From Nakamurella deserti (lineage in GTDB: Bacteria > Actinomycetota > Actinomycetes > Mycobacteriales > Nakamurellaceae): DNA of 64,000 nucleotides. Positions 49,283 to 59,828 of this stretch are shown in pieces (the first letter of the stretch is position 1; the number at the start of each line of letters is the position of its first letter). The notes beneath the pieces are model-generated. The model had not been told where the DNA came from. It saw nothing but the letters and a program-made list of their open reading frames with translations, and searched no databases. The translations under genes were made by a program, and so were the position numbers. The stretch is from positions 310,001 to 374,000 of the forward strand of contig NZ_QCXS01000002.1 of the NCBI RefSeq assembly GCF_003260015.1. The letters are read 5' to 3'.

Positions 49283-50711
49283 GTGCTGACCGAACGCGTG
49301 CGGGGCTGGTGGCGACGCATCGTCGTGCCCGGCTGGGTGCGGCCGCGGCCGACCGCCGCCCAGCGACGCACCGACGTCCTGCTGGTGGTGCTGTTCTTCG
49401 TGGTCGCGCCGTTCAGCGCGGTGGTGGCGGACAGCCTGGCGTCCGCGTTCGGCCGGACGCTGCCCGACTGGCGCTGGCAGGCGCTGTGGATCGTCGCGCT
49501 GGGGCTGCCGCTGATGTGGCGCCGGCGGTTCCCGATCAGCTCGATGCTGGTGGTCGCGGCGGTGTTCCTGCTGTCCCAGTGGGCCGGGTTCCCGGACAAC
49601 CTGGCGGCGTCGGTCGCGCTGTTCTGGTCGCTGTACTCCGTCGGGGCGTGGTCGCGGCACCGGGTGGCCGCGTTCTGGGCGCGGGTGTTCGTGGTGGCCG
49701 GCATGTTCGTGTTCATCGCCGTCAGCTTCGTGCTGGCCGGCGCCGACGTGCTGCCCGACAACCCGCAGACCCAGCCCGGGCCGCTCTCGGCGTACGCGGC
49801 CACCGTGCTCAACAGCGTGCTCGCCAACGTCGTGTACTTCGCCGCCAGCACCTACTTCGGCACGGTGTCGTGGACGTCGGCGCGGCGGGAGAGTCAGCTC
49901 GCCGACCAGGCCGCGGCGCTGGAGGCGGCCCAGCGGGAGAACGCGGAGCGCGCGGTCACCCGCGAGCGGCTGCACATCGCCCGGGAGCTGCACGACGTCG
50001 TCGCCCACCACGTCTCCGTGATGGGCGTGCAGGCCAGCGCGGCGCGGCGGGTGCTGGGCCGCAGTCCCGAGCTCGCCAGCGATGCGCTCAGCGCGGTGGA
50101 GAACACCGCACGGGTCGCGATCACCGAGCTGCGCGCGCTGCTCGGGGTGCTGCGCGACGAGGCGCCGACGGACGAGCTGACGCCGGGCGGCGCCGGCACC
50201 GCCCTAGGGCCCGCGGGCGAGAGCCTGCACGCCGCACCCGGGGTGGAGCAGATCCCGGCGCTGGTCGGCCAGGCGGAGGGGGCCGGGCTGCAGATCCGGT
50301 TCGGGGTGTTCGGCACCCCACGGCCGGTGCCGGCGGGAGTGTCGTTGTCGTTGTTCCGGATCGTGCAGGAGGCGCTGACCAACGTGCTCAAGCACGCGTC
50401 GGCGACGAACGTCGAGGTGCGGTTGCGCTACCGCGACGTCTCGGTGGAGGTGGAGATCACCGACGACGGGCTGGGCGCGGCCGGCCGGACCGCCCGGCCG
50501 GGAGCGGCGCCCGGCTACGGTCTGGTGGGCATGCGCGAGCGGGTCGCAGTGCACGGGGGCGAGCTGGTGACGGGGCCGCGGGACACCGGTGGCTTCCGGG
50601 TCCGGGCGGATCTGCCCACCGACGTGAGCCGCCGCGGGGGCGAGCGGGGAGTGGGGGCCGCCCCCGGCGGGAGGCCCCCGACGGAGCACGACGAGCGGAT
50701 CGAGGCGTTCC

Positions 50712-50719
<8 letters not shown>
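49283..50719 (+). CDS. Sensor histidine kinase, NarL/DesK-type (HisKA_3)
   Basis: A 478-aa membrane kinase. Several membrane helices (about five to six between residues 32 and 190) form an intramembrane sensor without a large extracellular loop. A short coiled region (LADQAAALEAAQRENAER) leads to the dimerisation box RLHIARELHDVVAHHVSVMG with His237 as the likely phosphorylation site. The ATPase domain includes SLFRIVQEALTNVLKHASA and GYGLVGMRERV. A 35-residue Gly/Arg-rich tail follows. It overlaps the response regulator gene by 8 nt. The stimulus is unknown. Confidence 0.92.
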
Positions 50720-51410
<691 letters not shown>

Positions 51411-51902
51411 GGCGTGCGAGCGGCGGTCCGGGCGCAGCCCGGAGATCGCGCGCACGCGACACCGGGAACGGTGCGACACGGCACCCCGCGGCGACGCGCG
51501 GACCGCAGCGGTGGTGACCGAGCGGTCCATCCGAGACCCGCGAGCTGTCCGCCCCTTTCGCCCACTCCGGGACCCGTCGACGGCCGCGATGCCCACCGGG
51601 ACCATCGAGATCCTGGGTGACCCGGGTCCGGAGCCGCGCGCCTCCAGGCGGCCGTCCGGCGTCGGGCCGCTCCTGACGTTCCACTGGCTCAGGGCGCCCG
51701 GGCTGCGCCCGCGGGGCCCGGCGGGCCGCCCGCCGGCGGCGCGGTCTCATCCCCGTGACGGACCCGACCACACCGCTCGGCGGACCCGCGCCCTCGGCTC
51801 CGCGGCGGATGCCCACGGGTGTCACCGCTGCCTAGCGTCGACAGGGACAGCGTTGACCACGGACGGCCGCGTCATCCAGCCGTCGGGACGAGAGGTGGGA
51901 CC
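51411..51902. other. Intergenic region, response regulator to ABC transporter
   Basis: A 492-nt region. It has a possible weak hairpin after the regulator gene, GC-rich sequence without a supported gene, and a TAGCGT -10-like element at 51833-51838, about 65 nt before the ABC gene. GAGAGGTGGGA is the ribosome site at the right end. Confidence 0.45.
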
Positions 51903-52796
51903 GTGCTGGAACTCCGATCCGTCAGCCGCCGGTTCGGCGACCGGACGGTGGTGGACGACGTGTCGTTCACCGTCGGCCCGGGACGACTGACCGGCTTCGT
52001 CGGCGCCAACGGCGCCGGCAAGACCACCACCATGCGCATCGTGCTCGGTGTGCTGGCCGCCGACCGCGGTGAGGTGCACTGGCAGGGCCGACCGATCACG
52101 ACGGGGGAGCGCCGCCGCTTCGGCTACATGCCGGAGGAGCGCGGGCTGTACCCGAAGATGAAGGTGGCCGACCAGATCACCTACTTCGGTCAGCTGCACG
52201 GGATGTCCCGCCGGGACGCCGCCGCCTCGACGTCCGCACTGCTGGAACAGCTCTCGCTCGACGACCGCAGCAACGACACCCTGGAGTCGCTGTCGCTGGG
52301 CAACCAGCAACGCGCCCAGATCGCCGCCGCCCTGGTCCACGACCCGATCGCGCTGATCCTCGACGAGCCGTTCTCCGGGCTGGACCCCCTCGCGGTGGAC
52401 ACCGTGGTCAGCGTGTTGCGCGAGCGGGCCGCCCGCGGTGTGCCGGTGCTGTTCTCCAGCCATCAGCTCGACGTGGTCGAGCGGCTCTGCGACGACGTCG
52501 TCGTGATCGCCGGCGGCCGGGTCGCCGCCGCCGGCGAGCGCGACCAGTTGCGGCACGCCCACGCCGGACTGCGCTACCGCCTCACCGTCGACCCGGACGC
52601 CGGCTGGCTGCGCGACTGGGCCGCCGCCAACGGAATGCGCGTCGTGGACATCGACGGACCCCGCGCGGTGATCGAGCTGAGCCGTCCCGACCTCGAGCAG
52701 CCGCTGCTCACCGAGGCGCTGCGCCGCGGACCGGTCCGTGAGTTCGCCCCCGTCGTCCCCACCCTGTCGCAGATCTTCCGGGAGGTCATCCGATGA
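51903..52796 (+). CDS. ABC transporter ATP-binding protein (NatA-like)
   Basis: A 297-aa ATPase. Walker A is GANGAGKT (residues 34-41) and the signature is LSLGNQQRAQIAAAL, the G-N-Q variant typical of NatA/YhaQ-type exporters. Walker B is LILDEPFSGLDP and the H-loop is LFSSHQLDVVERL. A C-terminal extension of about 80 residues follows the nucleotide domain, as in this subgroup. GTG start follows GAGAGGTGGGA. It overlaps the permease gene by 4 nt. Confidence 0.93.
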   Translation: MLELRSVSRRFGDRTVVDDVSFTVGPGRLTGFVGANGAGKTTTMRIVLGVLAADRGEVHWQGRPITTGERRRFGYMPEERGLYPKMKVADQITYFGQLHGMSRRDAAASTSALLEQLSLDDRSNDTLESLSLGNQQRAQIAAALVHDPIALILDEPFSGLDPLAVDTVVSVLRERAARGVPVLFSSHQLDVVERLCDDVVVIAGGRVAAAGERDQLRHAHAGLRYRLTVDPDAGWLRDWAAANGMRVVDIDGPRAVIELSRPDLEQPLLTEALRRGPVREFAPVVPTLSQIFREVIR

Positions 52797-53941
52797 GCAC
52801 GTCCACGCTCGACAAGGCCGCGGCCCCGCCCACCGCCACCGGCACCTCCGAGTGGCAGGCCACCATGCTGGTCGCCAAGCGCGAGATGCGGGTCAAGCTG
52901 CGTGACCGGGCCTTCCTCATCGGCAGCCTGTTCACGCTCGTGATCGTGGCGGCGGCGACGATCCTGCCGTCGTTCTTCTCCGGCGGGGCCACCACCGTCG
53001 CCGCGGTCGGGGACGCCGCCCAGCGTGCGGCAGCCACCGCCGGTGCCGAGGTCACCGTCGCCGCCACCCCGGACGCCGCCGAAGCGCTCGTCCGCGACGG
53101 CAGCGTCGACGCCGCCCTCATCCCCGACACCGCCGGCACGTCGCCGTTCGGGGTCAGCATCGTCGCCCTCGAGGAGGCGCCGACCGATCTGGTCACCAGC
53201 CTGTCGCTGCCGACCCCGGTCCAGCTGCTCGAGCCGTCGTCGGTCGACCCGGCGCTGGCGTTCCTGATCCCGTTCGCCTTCGCCATCATCTTCTTCATGA
53301 CGTCCCTGACGTTCGGGCTGTCCATCGCCCAGAGCGTGGTGGAGGAGAAGCAGACCCGCATCGTCGAGATCCTGGTCGCCGCCATCCCGGTGCGGGCCCT
53401 GCTGGCCGGCAAGGTCCTGGGCAACACCGTCCTCGCCGTCGGGCAGATCGTGCTGATCGTCGCCGCCGCGCTCGTCGGGATGCGGATCAGCGGCACCGAC
53501 CTGTTCTCCGGCGACGTGCTGGCCCAGCTGAGCGAGGCGATCCTGTGGTTCGTGCCGTTCTTCCTGCTCGGATTCCTGCTGCTGGCCGGGTTGTGGGCGG
53601 TCGCCGGCGCCCTGGTCAGCCGCATCGAGGACCTCGGCTCCGCGACCACGCCGGTGCAGCTGCTGGTGATGCTGCCGTTCTTCGGCGTCATCTACGGCAG
53701 CTCGCAGCCGACGCTGATGACCTGGCTGTCGTACGTGCCGTTCTCGGCCCCCACCGCGATGCCGGTGCGCATCTTCAACGGGGAGGTCGGCGTCGTCGAA
53801 CCGCTGATCTCACTGGCCGTCCTGGCCGCCACCGCCACCGTGGTGGTGCTGCTCGCCGCCCGTCTCTACCAGGGCTCGGTGCTGCGGACCAACGGCAAGA
53901 CCTCCTACGCCCAGGCCTGGAAGTTCCGCGAGAAGGTCTGA
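52793..53941 (+). CDS. ABC-2 type permease (NatB/YhaP-like)
   Basis: A 382-aa membrane partner of the preceding ATPase. Helix 1 (FLIGSLFTLVIVAAATILPSFF) is followed by an extracellular domain of about 120 residues. Five further helices include FLIPFAFAIIFFMTSLTFGLSIAQSVVEEKQTRIVEILVAAIPVRALLAGKVLGN, the conserved coupling segment of ABC-2 exporters. Substrate may be an ion, lipid or antimicrobial compound; the sequence does not tell. A strong hairpin at 54180-54216 ends the unit. Confidence 0.92.
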   Translation: MSTSTLDKAAAPPTATGTSEWQATMLVAKREMRVKLRDRAFLIGSLFTLVIVAAATILPSFFSGGATTVAAVGDAAQRAAATAGAEVTVAATPDAAEALVRDGSVDAALIPDTAGTSPFGVSIVALEEAPTDLVTSLSLPTPVQLLEPSSVDPALAFLIPFAFAIIFFMTSLTFGLSIAQSVVEEKQTRIVEILVAAIPVRALLAGKVLGNTVLAVGQIVLIVAAALVGMRISGTDLFSGDVLAQLSEAILWFVPFFLLGFLLLAGLWAVAGALVSRIEDLGSATTPVQLLVMLPFFGVIYGSSQPTLMTWLSYVPFSAPTAMPVRIFNGEVGVVEPLISLAVLAATATVVVLLAARLYQGSVLRTNGKTSYAQAWKFREKV

Positions 53942-53975
53942 CCCGTCAGGACCCGCGCGGCCGGCAGTCCGGACA

Positions 53976-54094
53976 CCTACTCCGTCCCGACACCGACACC
54001 GACACCGACTCCGTCCCGACACCGACACCGACTCCGTCCCGACACCGACTCCGTCCCGACCCCGACTCCGTCCCGACCCCGACTCCGTCCCGAC
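53976..54094. repeat. Simple-sequence tandem repeat (about 18-bp unit)
   Basis: About six irregular units built from CCGACACCGACTCCGTCC, alternating ACACCG and ACCCCG forms. It is located directly after the ABC permease gene and is non-coding. Confidence 0.8.
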
Positions 54095-54179
54095 ACCCAC
54101 GGGCAGTCCCGACCCCGACGGGCACCGCCACACCGGCGCGCAGCCCACACCGACCGACGTCGCGACCCGATCGGCGTCC

Positions 54180-54216
54180 CACCGCCCGGACGGCCCACCC
54201 GGCCGTCCGGGCGGTG
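54180..54216 (+). terminator. Terminator of the ABC exporter operon
   Basis: A perfect 16-bp stem: 54180-54195 (starting CACCGCCCGG) with 54201-54216, and a 5-nt loop CACCC. Confidence 0.75.
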
Positions 54217-54376
54217 TCGCGTTCCGCGCCCGGATTCCGCTTCCGTGAGCGGAGCGGCCGCCCACCGGCCCGCCGCTCCGCTTCCCCGCCGGTGGCGCCG
54301 GGTAGTCTTCTGCGTGCCCGGCGACCCTTGCCGGCAGCGGAGTGATCCGTTCATCTCGGCCGGCAAGGAGACACCT

Positions 54377-54772
54377 ATGACGGTGGGAGAAATTGCCCTC
54401 CTCGTTATCGCGGGCGTATTTCTGATCCTGGCGGTCGTCGCCGTCCTCACGCTGATCAAGGTCGGCAAGACCATGGACGCGGCCCGTGAGGCCATCGCGA
54501 ACACCCAGACCGACACCCGCCCCGTGCTGCGCAAGGCCGACGCCACCCTCGGGCTGGTCAACACCAACCTCAAGCACATCACCGGGGTCACCAACGCCGC
54601 GAGCGCCATCACCGGCAACGTCTCGGGTCTGGTCAGCATCGTCGCAGCGACCCTCGGCGGTCCCGCCGTCCGGGCCGCCTCGTTCACCTACGGCGTCCGC
54701 AAGGCCCTCTCGGCCCGCAGCGCCAAGGCCGTGAAGAAGGCGCAGAAGAACGCCAAGAGGCTGAGCCGCTGA
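54377..54772 (+). CDS. DUF948 membrane protein
   Basis: A 131-aa protein with one N-terminal helix (IALLVIAGVFLILAVVAVLTLI) and a long helical remainder (MDAAREAIANTQTDTRPVLRKADATLGLVNTNLKHI), which is the DUF948 pattern. A Lys/Ala-rich tail follows. AAGGAG is well placed before the ATG. Function unknown. It forms an operon with the next gene (TGATG overlap) directly upstream of alaS, an arrangement conserved in Actinobacteria. Confidence 0.85.
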   Translation: MTVGEIALLVIAGVFLILAVVAVLTLIKVGKTMDAAREAIANTQTDTRPVLRKADATLGLVNTNLKHITGVTNAASAITGNVSGLVSIVAATLGGPAVRAASFTYGVRKALSARSAKAVKKAQKNAKRLSR

Positions 54773-55104
54773 TGCGCCGCACCTTCTACCTCGCCGTCGG
54801 CGCCGCCCTGGGCGTGGCCGCCACCCGCCGCACCCGCCGCGCCAAGGAGCAGGCGATGGCCGCGTTGACCCCGACCTCGGTCGCCGGCAACGTCGCCGAC
54901 GCCATCGCCGAGCTGGGCAACGCGGTCGGCTCCTTCGCCGCCGACGTCAGGGCCGGCATGGAGGAGCGCGAGTCCCAGTTGGTCGCCGTCATCGACGAAG
55001 CCACCGGCGTCGTGGTCCGCACGCCACCGGAGCTCGCCGGTCCGGCCCGGCCGCTGGCCGAGGCCGCCGACCGCTGGAGTCCCCGCCGGCGCAAGCGCAC
55101 CTGA
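54772..55104 (+). CDS. DUF6167-type small protein
   Basis: A 110-aa protein: short hydrophobic start ([16 protein letters not shown]), a basic stretch, then a helical part ([32 protein letters not shown]) and a Pro/Arg tail. It resembles the DUF6167 family seen between DUF948 and alaS in Actinobacteria. The ATG shares its A with the preceding TGA. Function unknown. Confidence 0.75.
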   Translation: MRRTFYLAVGAALGVAATRRTRRAKEQAMAALTPTSVAGNVADAIAELGNAVGSFAADVRAGMEERESQLVAVIDEATGVVVRTPPELAGPARPLAEAADRWSPRRRKRT

Positions 55105-55278
55105 CCCGGCGCTCCGGCGGCACCCGCGGAGGCGCCGTCGGACGACAGCCCCGTCACGGGCGCCCCGCGTGGCCGAGATGCCCGACCCGCCCCGACCGGG
55201 TCCGTGCCACGTCGCGGACCTCGGCTCCCGGCGCCCGGTCCCACCGGGTTCGCGACCAGCCGCCCGCACGAGGGATCA

Positions 55279-55298
55279 TGGACGACGGCCGTCGTCCA
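55279..55298. promoter_or_regulatory. Perfect 20-bp palindrome upstream of alaS
   Basis: TGGACGACGG joined directly to its reverse complement CCGTCGTCCA, with no spacer, 60 nt before the alaS ATG. It may be a dimeric repressor site or a leader RNA hairpin. Confidence 0.4.
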
Positions 55299-55357
55299 GC
55301 CGCCGGCCGTGCACCACCCGATTCCGCAGCACGCACCACACGAGCGAGGACCCACGC

Positions 55358-58024
55358 ATGCAGACCCTGGAGATCCAACGCCGCTTCCTGGAGTACTTCC
55401 AGCGCAACGGACACACCGTGGTGCCGTCGGCCTCGCTGATCAGCCAGGACCCCACCGTCCTGTTCACCATCGCCGGGATGGCCCCGTTCAAGCCGTACTT
55501 CCTCGGCCAGCAGACCCCGCCGTGGCCGCGCGCCACCAGCGTGCAGAAGGTGCTGCGGACGCTGGACATCGAGAACGTCGGGCAGACCACCCGGCACTGC
55601 ACGTTCTTCCAGATGGCCGGCAACTTCTCCTTCGGCGACTACTTCAAGGCCGGCGCGATCACGCACGCCTGGACGCTGATCACCAGCTCCGTCGAGGACG
55701 GCGGGCTCGGCTTCGACCCGGAGCGCATCTGGGTGACCGTCTACAAGAACGACGACGAGGCCATCCGGCTGTGGGAGGAGATCGCCGGGCTGCCCGCCGA
55801 GCGGATCCAGCGCCGCGGCGGCGAGGACAACTACTGGGACATGGGCGTCCCCGGCCCCGGCGGCCCCTGCTCGGAGATCTACTACGACCGAGGCCCGGAA
55901 TACGGCCTCCCCGGCGGCCCGGTGGCCGACGAGGACCGCTACATCGAGATCTGGAATCTCGTCTTCATGCAGGACGTCCGCGGGGAGGACAGCCCCAAGT
56001 ACGACTTCCCGCCGGTCGGCTCGCTGCCGGAGAAGAACATCGACACCGGCATGGGCGTCGAGCGCGTCGCGTTCCTGCTGCAGGGCGTGGACAACGTCTA
56101 CGAGACCGACCTGATGCGTCCGTTCATCGCGACCGCGGAGCAGCTGTCCGGCCGTACCTACGGCGAGAACCACACCGACGACGTCCGGTTCCGGGTCATC
56201 GCCGACCACGTCCGGTCCGCGGCGCTGGTCATCGCCGACGGGGTCACCCCCAGCAACGAGGGCCGCGGCTACGTGCTGCGCCGGCTGATCCGCCGGGTCA
56301 TCCGGTCCATCCGCCTGCTCGGCGTGACCGAACCCGTGATGGCCACGCTCCTCACCCAGGTCCGCGACCTGCTGGGACCGATCTACACCGACCTGGCCAC
56401 CGACTTCGACCGCATCCTGCGGGTCGCGGTCGCCGAGGAGGACAGCTTCCGCAAGACGCTGGAGTCCGGGTCGAAGCTGTTCACCGACGCCGCCGCGCAG
56501 ACCACCGCGGCCGGCAGCAGCGCGGTCAGCGGCTCGACCGCCTTCGCCCTGCACGACACCTACGGCTTCCCGCTCGACCTGACGCTGGAGATGGCCGACG
56601 AGGTCGGTCTGAGCGTGGACGTCGCCGGCTTCAAGCGGCTGATGGACGAGCAGAAAGCCCGTGCCCGCGCCGACGCCAAGGCCCGCAAGGGCGGGTTCGC
56701 CGACCAGCACGTCTACCGGGAACTGCTCGAGCTCGGCGCCACCGAGTTCACCGGCTACGACGAGCTGACCAGCGAGGGAACCATCCGCGGCCTCATCGCC
56801 GACGGTGAGCGGATTCCCGCCGCGAAGGCGGGGGACATCGTGGAGGTGGTCCTGGACCGCACCTCGCTCTACGCCGAGGCCGGCGGCCAGGACTCCGACG
56901 CGGGTCAGATCCTCGGCTCCGGGCTGTCCGCCGAGGTGCTCGACGTGCAGAAGATCGCCCGCAAGCTCTGGGTGCACCAGGTCCGCGTCACCGAGGGCGA
57001 GCTGACCGAGGGTGCCTCGGTGATCACCGCCGTCGACGCCGCCAACCGGGCGCGCGCCAACCAGGCGCACTCGGCCACCCACCTGGTCAACGCCGCCCTG
57101 CGTGAACTCCTCGGCCCGGACGCCCTGCAGGCCGGCTCGTACAACAAGCCCGGCTACCTGCGGCTGGACTTCACCTGGTCCGGCGGGCTGTCCGGGTCCG
57201 CCAGGGCCGAGATCGAGGCCGCGGCGAACCGGGCCATCACCGACAACCTCGCGGTCACCACGTCGCTGTCCACCGTGGCCGAGGCCAAGGCCCGCGGGGC
57301 GGTCGCGTTGTTCGGCGAGGTCTACGGCGACGTCGTCCGCGTGGTGGAGATCGGCGGCCCGTGGTCGCTGGAACTCTGCGGTGGCACCCACGTCGCCCGC
57401 TCGTCGGAGGTCGGCAGCCTGGTGCTCCTCGGGGAGTCCAGCGTCGGTTCCGGGGTGCGACGGGTCGAGAGCTACGTCGGGTTCGACGCGTTCAACCACC
57501 TCGCCGCCGAGCGCGCGCTGCTGGAGAACCTCACCGGCCTGCTCAAGGTGCCGTCCAAGGAACTGCCGAGCCGGGTCGCCGGGCTCGTCGAGCGGCTGAA
57601 GACCGCGGAGAAGGAGCTCGCCGCGATGCGGGCGGCCGCGGTGCTGTCGTCGGCGGGTTCGCTCGTCGACGGCGCCCAGCGCCTCGGCGACGTCGAGCTG
57701 GTCGCCGCGGCGCTGCCGTCCGGCACCTCCGCCGGGGACCTGCGTGCGCTGGCCGGCGACGTGAAGGGCCGCCTCGGCGGCCGCCCGGCGGTGGTGGCGC
57801 TCTTCGGTGAGGTGGACGGCACCGTGCCCTTCGTCGTCGCCGTCACCGACGCCGCCCTGGCCACCGGACTCAAGGCCGGTGAGCTGGTCAAGGCGTTCCT
57901 GCCCGACATCCAGGGCCGCGGTGGTGGCCGCCCCGAGCTCGCCCAGGGCTCGGGAACGAACGCCGCGGGCACAGACGACGCCCTCGCGTCACTGCGCGTC
58001 ACCCTCGGTGGATCGAACGGGTGA
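55358..58024 (+). CDS. alaS: Alanyl-tRNA synthetase
   Basis: AlaS (888 aa) charges tRNA-Ala and edits mischarged Ser/Gly. The start ([24 protein letters not shown]) with [15 protein letters not shown] is diagnostic. The class II core, the tRNA recognition region ([15 protein letters not shown]) and the editing domain ([16 protein letters not shown] with HXXXH, CGGTHV) are complete, followed by a C-Ala domain ending [19 protein letters not shown] lies before the ATG. It overlaps ruvX by GTGA. Confidence 0.97.
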   Translation: MQTLEIQRRFLEYFQRNGHTVVPSASLISQDPTVLFTIAGMAPFKPYFLGQQTPPWPRATSVQKVLRTLDIENVGQTTRHCTFFQMAGNFSFGDYFKAGAITHAWTLITSSVEDGGLGFDPERIWVTVYKNDDEAIRLWEEIAGLPAERIQRRGGEDNYWDMGVPGPGGPCSEIYYDRGPEYGLPGGPVADEDRYIEIWNLVFMQDVRGEDSPKYDFPPVGSLPEKNIDTGMGVERVAFLLQGVDNVYETDLMRPFIATAEQLSGRTYGENHTDDVRFRVIADHVRSAALVIADGVTPSNEGRGYVLRRLIRRVIRSIRLLGVTEPVMATLLTQVRDLLGPIYTDLATDFDRILRVAVAEEDSFRKTLESGSKLFTDAAAQTTAAGSSAVSGSTAFALHDTYGFPLDLTLEMADEVGLSVDVAGFKRLMDEQKARARADAKARKGGFADQHVYRELLELGATEFTGYDELTSEGTIRGLIADGERIPAAKAGDIVEVVLDRTSLYAEAGGQDSDAGQILGSGLSAEVLDVQKIARKLWVHQVRVTEGELTEGASVITAVDAANRARANQAHSATHLVNAALRELLGPDALQAGSYNKPGYLRLDFTWSGGLSGSARAEIEAAANRAITDNLAVTTSLSTVAEAKARGAVALFGEVYGDVVRVVEIGGPWSLELCGGTHVARSSEVGSLVLLGESSVGSGVRRVESYVGFDAFNHLAAERALLENLTGLLKVPSKELPSRVAGLVERLKTAEKELAAMRAAAVLSSAGSLVDGAQRLGDVELVAAALPSGTSAGDLRALAGDVKGRLGGRPAVVALFGEVDGTVPFVVAVTDAALATGLKAGELVKAFLPDIQGRGGGRPELAQGSGTNAAGTDDALASLRVTLGGSNG

Positions 58025-58491
58025 GGTCGGTCTCAGACGACACACCGCCGGCGCCCGCAGGGGTGCGATTGGGGGTGGACGTGGGTAGCGTGCGGGTCGG
58101 TGTCGCGATCAGCGACCCGCACGGGATCCTCGCCACCCCGGTCGGCACGTTCGCCCGGGACGGTCGTTCGGCGGCCGTGCTCGACAGGATCGCTGCCCTG
58201 GTGGACGAGAACAACGTCGTGGAGGTCGTCGTGGGGCTACCCCGATCGCTCTCCGGACGCGAAGGTCCCGCCGAGACCGCCGCACGCGATTTCGTCCGTC
58301 GTCTGCAGCCGCGCATCGCCGTCCCCATCGTCTTCGTCGACGAACGGTTCACCTCGGTCACCGCGAACCGCATCCTCGCCGAGCGCGGTGTGCGCGGCCG
58401 CAAGGCCAGGGCGACGGTCGACCAGGTGGCGGCGGTGCAGATCCTCCAGCAGCACCTCGACATCCGGCGGAGCCGGGGCGACGCGGGGTGA
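58021..58491 (+). CDS. ruvX: Holliday junction resolvase-like RuvX (YqgF)
   Basis: A 156-aa RNase H-fold nuclease, possibly acting in pre-16S rRNA maturation or recombination. The catalytic Asp is in [16 protein letters not shown]. Further conserved parts are [32 protein letters not shown] and the C-terminal [20 protein letters not shown] start overlaps alaS and the stop overlaps mltG (both GTGA), so alaS-ruvX-mltG is a tightly coupled operon. Confidence 0.93.
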   Translation: MRSVSDDTPPAPAGVRLGVDVGSVRVGVAISDPHGILATPVGTFARDGRSAAVLDRIAALVDENNVVEVVVGLPRSLSGREGPAETAARDFVRRLQPRIAVPIVFVDERFTSVTANRILAERGVRGRKARATVDQVAAVQILQQHLDIRRSRGDAG

Positions 58492-59828
58492 AGGACTCAC
58501 TCGGACTGTTCGGGCACACCGACGATCCGGACGGTCGCGGCTCGGGGGGAACCGACCACACCGGTGAATACGACATGGCGGAGCTGCGCGCCGCGCTCCG
58601 GACGTCCCGCACCGACCAGGCGACCCTCCCGCGCGAGCCGACCCGGGAGCGGCGGGCCCTGCGGCTGGCCGACGAGAACCGGCGGCGACGGCGACGCCGC
58701 TCGTCGCTGGTCGCGGTGATCGTGCTGCTCCTCATCGCCGGGGGCACGTTCTTCCTGGTCCGGACCTGGTCGACCGAGGAGGTCGTGCCGCCTGCGGACT
58801 TCGTCGGCGCCGGCACCACCGAGACCGTGGTCCGGGTCAACGCCAACGACGGCTCGCGCCAGATCGGCACCGCCCTCTTCGACGCCAAAGTGGTGGCCAG
58901 CGTCGAGGCGTTCGTCGCCGACGCCGACGGCGACGACGGGATGCGGGGCATCCAACCCGGCTACTACAAGGTGCGGCAGGGTGCGTCGGCGTCCGCCGCG
59001 GTCGCGGCCCTGCTCGACGACCAGAACCGGGTGGGCCGGATCGACCTCATCCCGGGCGTCACCCTGGCCGACACCCGCACCCCCACCGGTGAGACGGCGT
59101 CGCCCGGGTACGTCACCCAGATCACCCAGGCCGCCTGCGTCCCGCTCAACGGCGTCGCCGACTGCTTCACCACCGACGAGCTGTGGCAGCAGATCCGCAC
59201 CGCCGATGTCGCCTCGATGGGCCTCGTCGACTGGGCGGTCCAGCGGGTCGCGGCCAATCCCGACCTGGACCATCGTCTCGAAGGCATGATCGCCCCCGGC
59301 GTCTACAACATCCCGCCGACCGACGACCCCGCCGTGGTGCTCCGGTACCTGCTCGGCGCCTCCGCGGTGTACTGGAACACCAGCGGCATCTCGACGCAGG
59401 CCGCCGGCGCCAACGGCGACGACCCGTACGAGCTGGCCGTCATCGCCTCCCTCATCGAACGGGAGGCGATCACCGGCGACATGGGCAAGGTCAGCCGGGT
59501 CATCCAGAACCGGCTCGGGGTGCCCATGCGGCTGCAGCTGGACTCGACGGTCAACTACGCCAGGAACGAGTCGCAGATCGCCACCACCGAGGCGGACCGC
59601 CTCGACGCGGGCAGCCCGTACAACACCTACGCGCACGAGGGGCTGCCACCCACCCCGATCGGCGGGATCGGACCGGACGCGTTGGCCGCCGCCCTCCGTC
59701 CCGCCGACGGTGACTGGTTGTACTTCGTCAAGGTCAACCCCAAGACCGGCCAGTCCTGCTTCAGCGCGACCCTCGAAGCACACAACGCATGCGTGGAACA
59801 GGCCCGGGCGGCTGGTGTCTTCGGCTGA
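58488..59828 (+). CDS. mltG: Endolytic murein transglycosylase MltG
   Basis: A 446-aa membrane-bound enzyme that cuts nascent glycan strands and sets their length. The basic cytosolic part (RRRRRRR, to residue 71) precedes one helix (about 73-92). An extracellular LysM-like region and the YceG/MltG catalytic domain follow, with the catalytic Glu near residue 324 in ELAVIASLIEREAI. VIQNRLGVPMRLQLDSTVNYA and SPYNTYAHEGLPPTPI are family hallmarks. It overlaps aroE by 14 nt. Confidence 0.94.
   Translation: MKDSLGLFGHTDDPDGRGSGGTDHTGEYDMAELRAALRTSRTDQATLPREPTRERRALRLADENRRRRRRRSSLVAVIVLLLIAGGTFFLVRTWSTEEVVPPADFVGAGTTETVVRVNANDGSRQIGTALFDAKVVASVEAFVADADGDDGMRGIQPGYYKVRQGASASAAVAALLDDQNRVGRIDLIPGVTLADTRTPTGETASPGYVTQITQAACVPLNGVADCFTTDELWQQIRTADVASMGLVDWAVQRVAANPDLDHRLEGMIAPGVYNIPPTDDPAVVLRYLLGASAVYWNTSGISTQAAGANGDDPYELAVIASLIEREAITGDMGKVSRVIQNRLGVPMRLQLDSTVNYARNESQIATTEADRLDAGSPYNTYAHEGLPPTPIGGIGPDALAAALRPADGDWLYFVKVNPKTGQSCFSATLEAHNACVEQARAAGVFG

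Larger units (their letters stand above)
53942..54376. other. Intergenic region with simple repeats, terminator and promoter element
   Basis: A 435-nt region. From 53976 to about 54094 it consists of CCGACTCCGTCCCGACAC-type simple repeats. The terminator hairpin follows at 54180-54216. A TAGTCT -10-like element at 54303-54308 precedes the DUF948 gene, whose ribosome site AAGGAG is at the right end. Confidence 0.6.

Noticed and set aside
55105-55357. Considered as a T-box leader for alaS
   Set aside because: No T-box sequence or specifier-loop layout is recognisable; only the 20-bp palindrome stands out.
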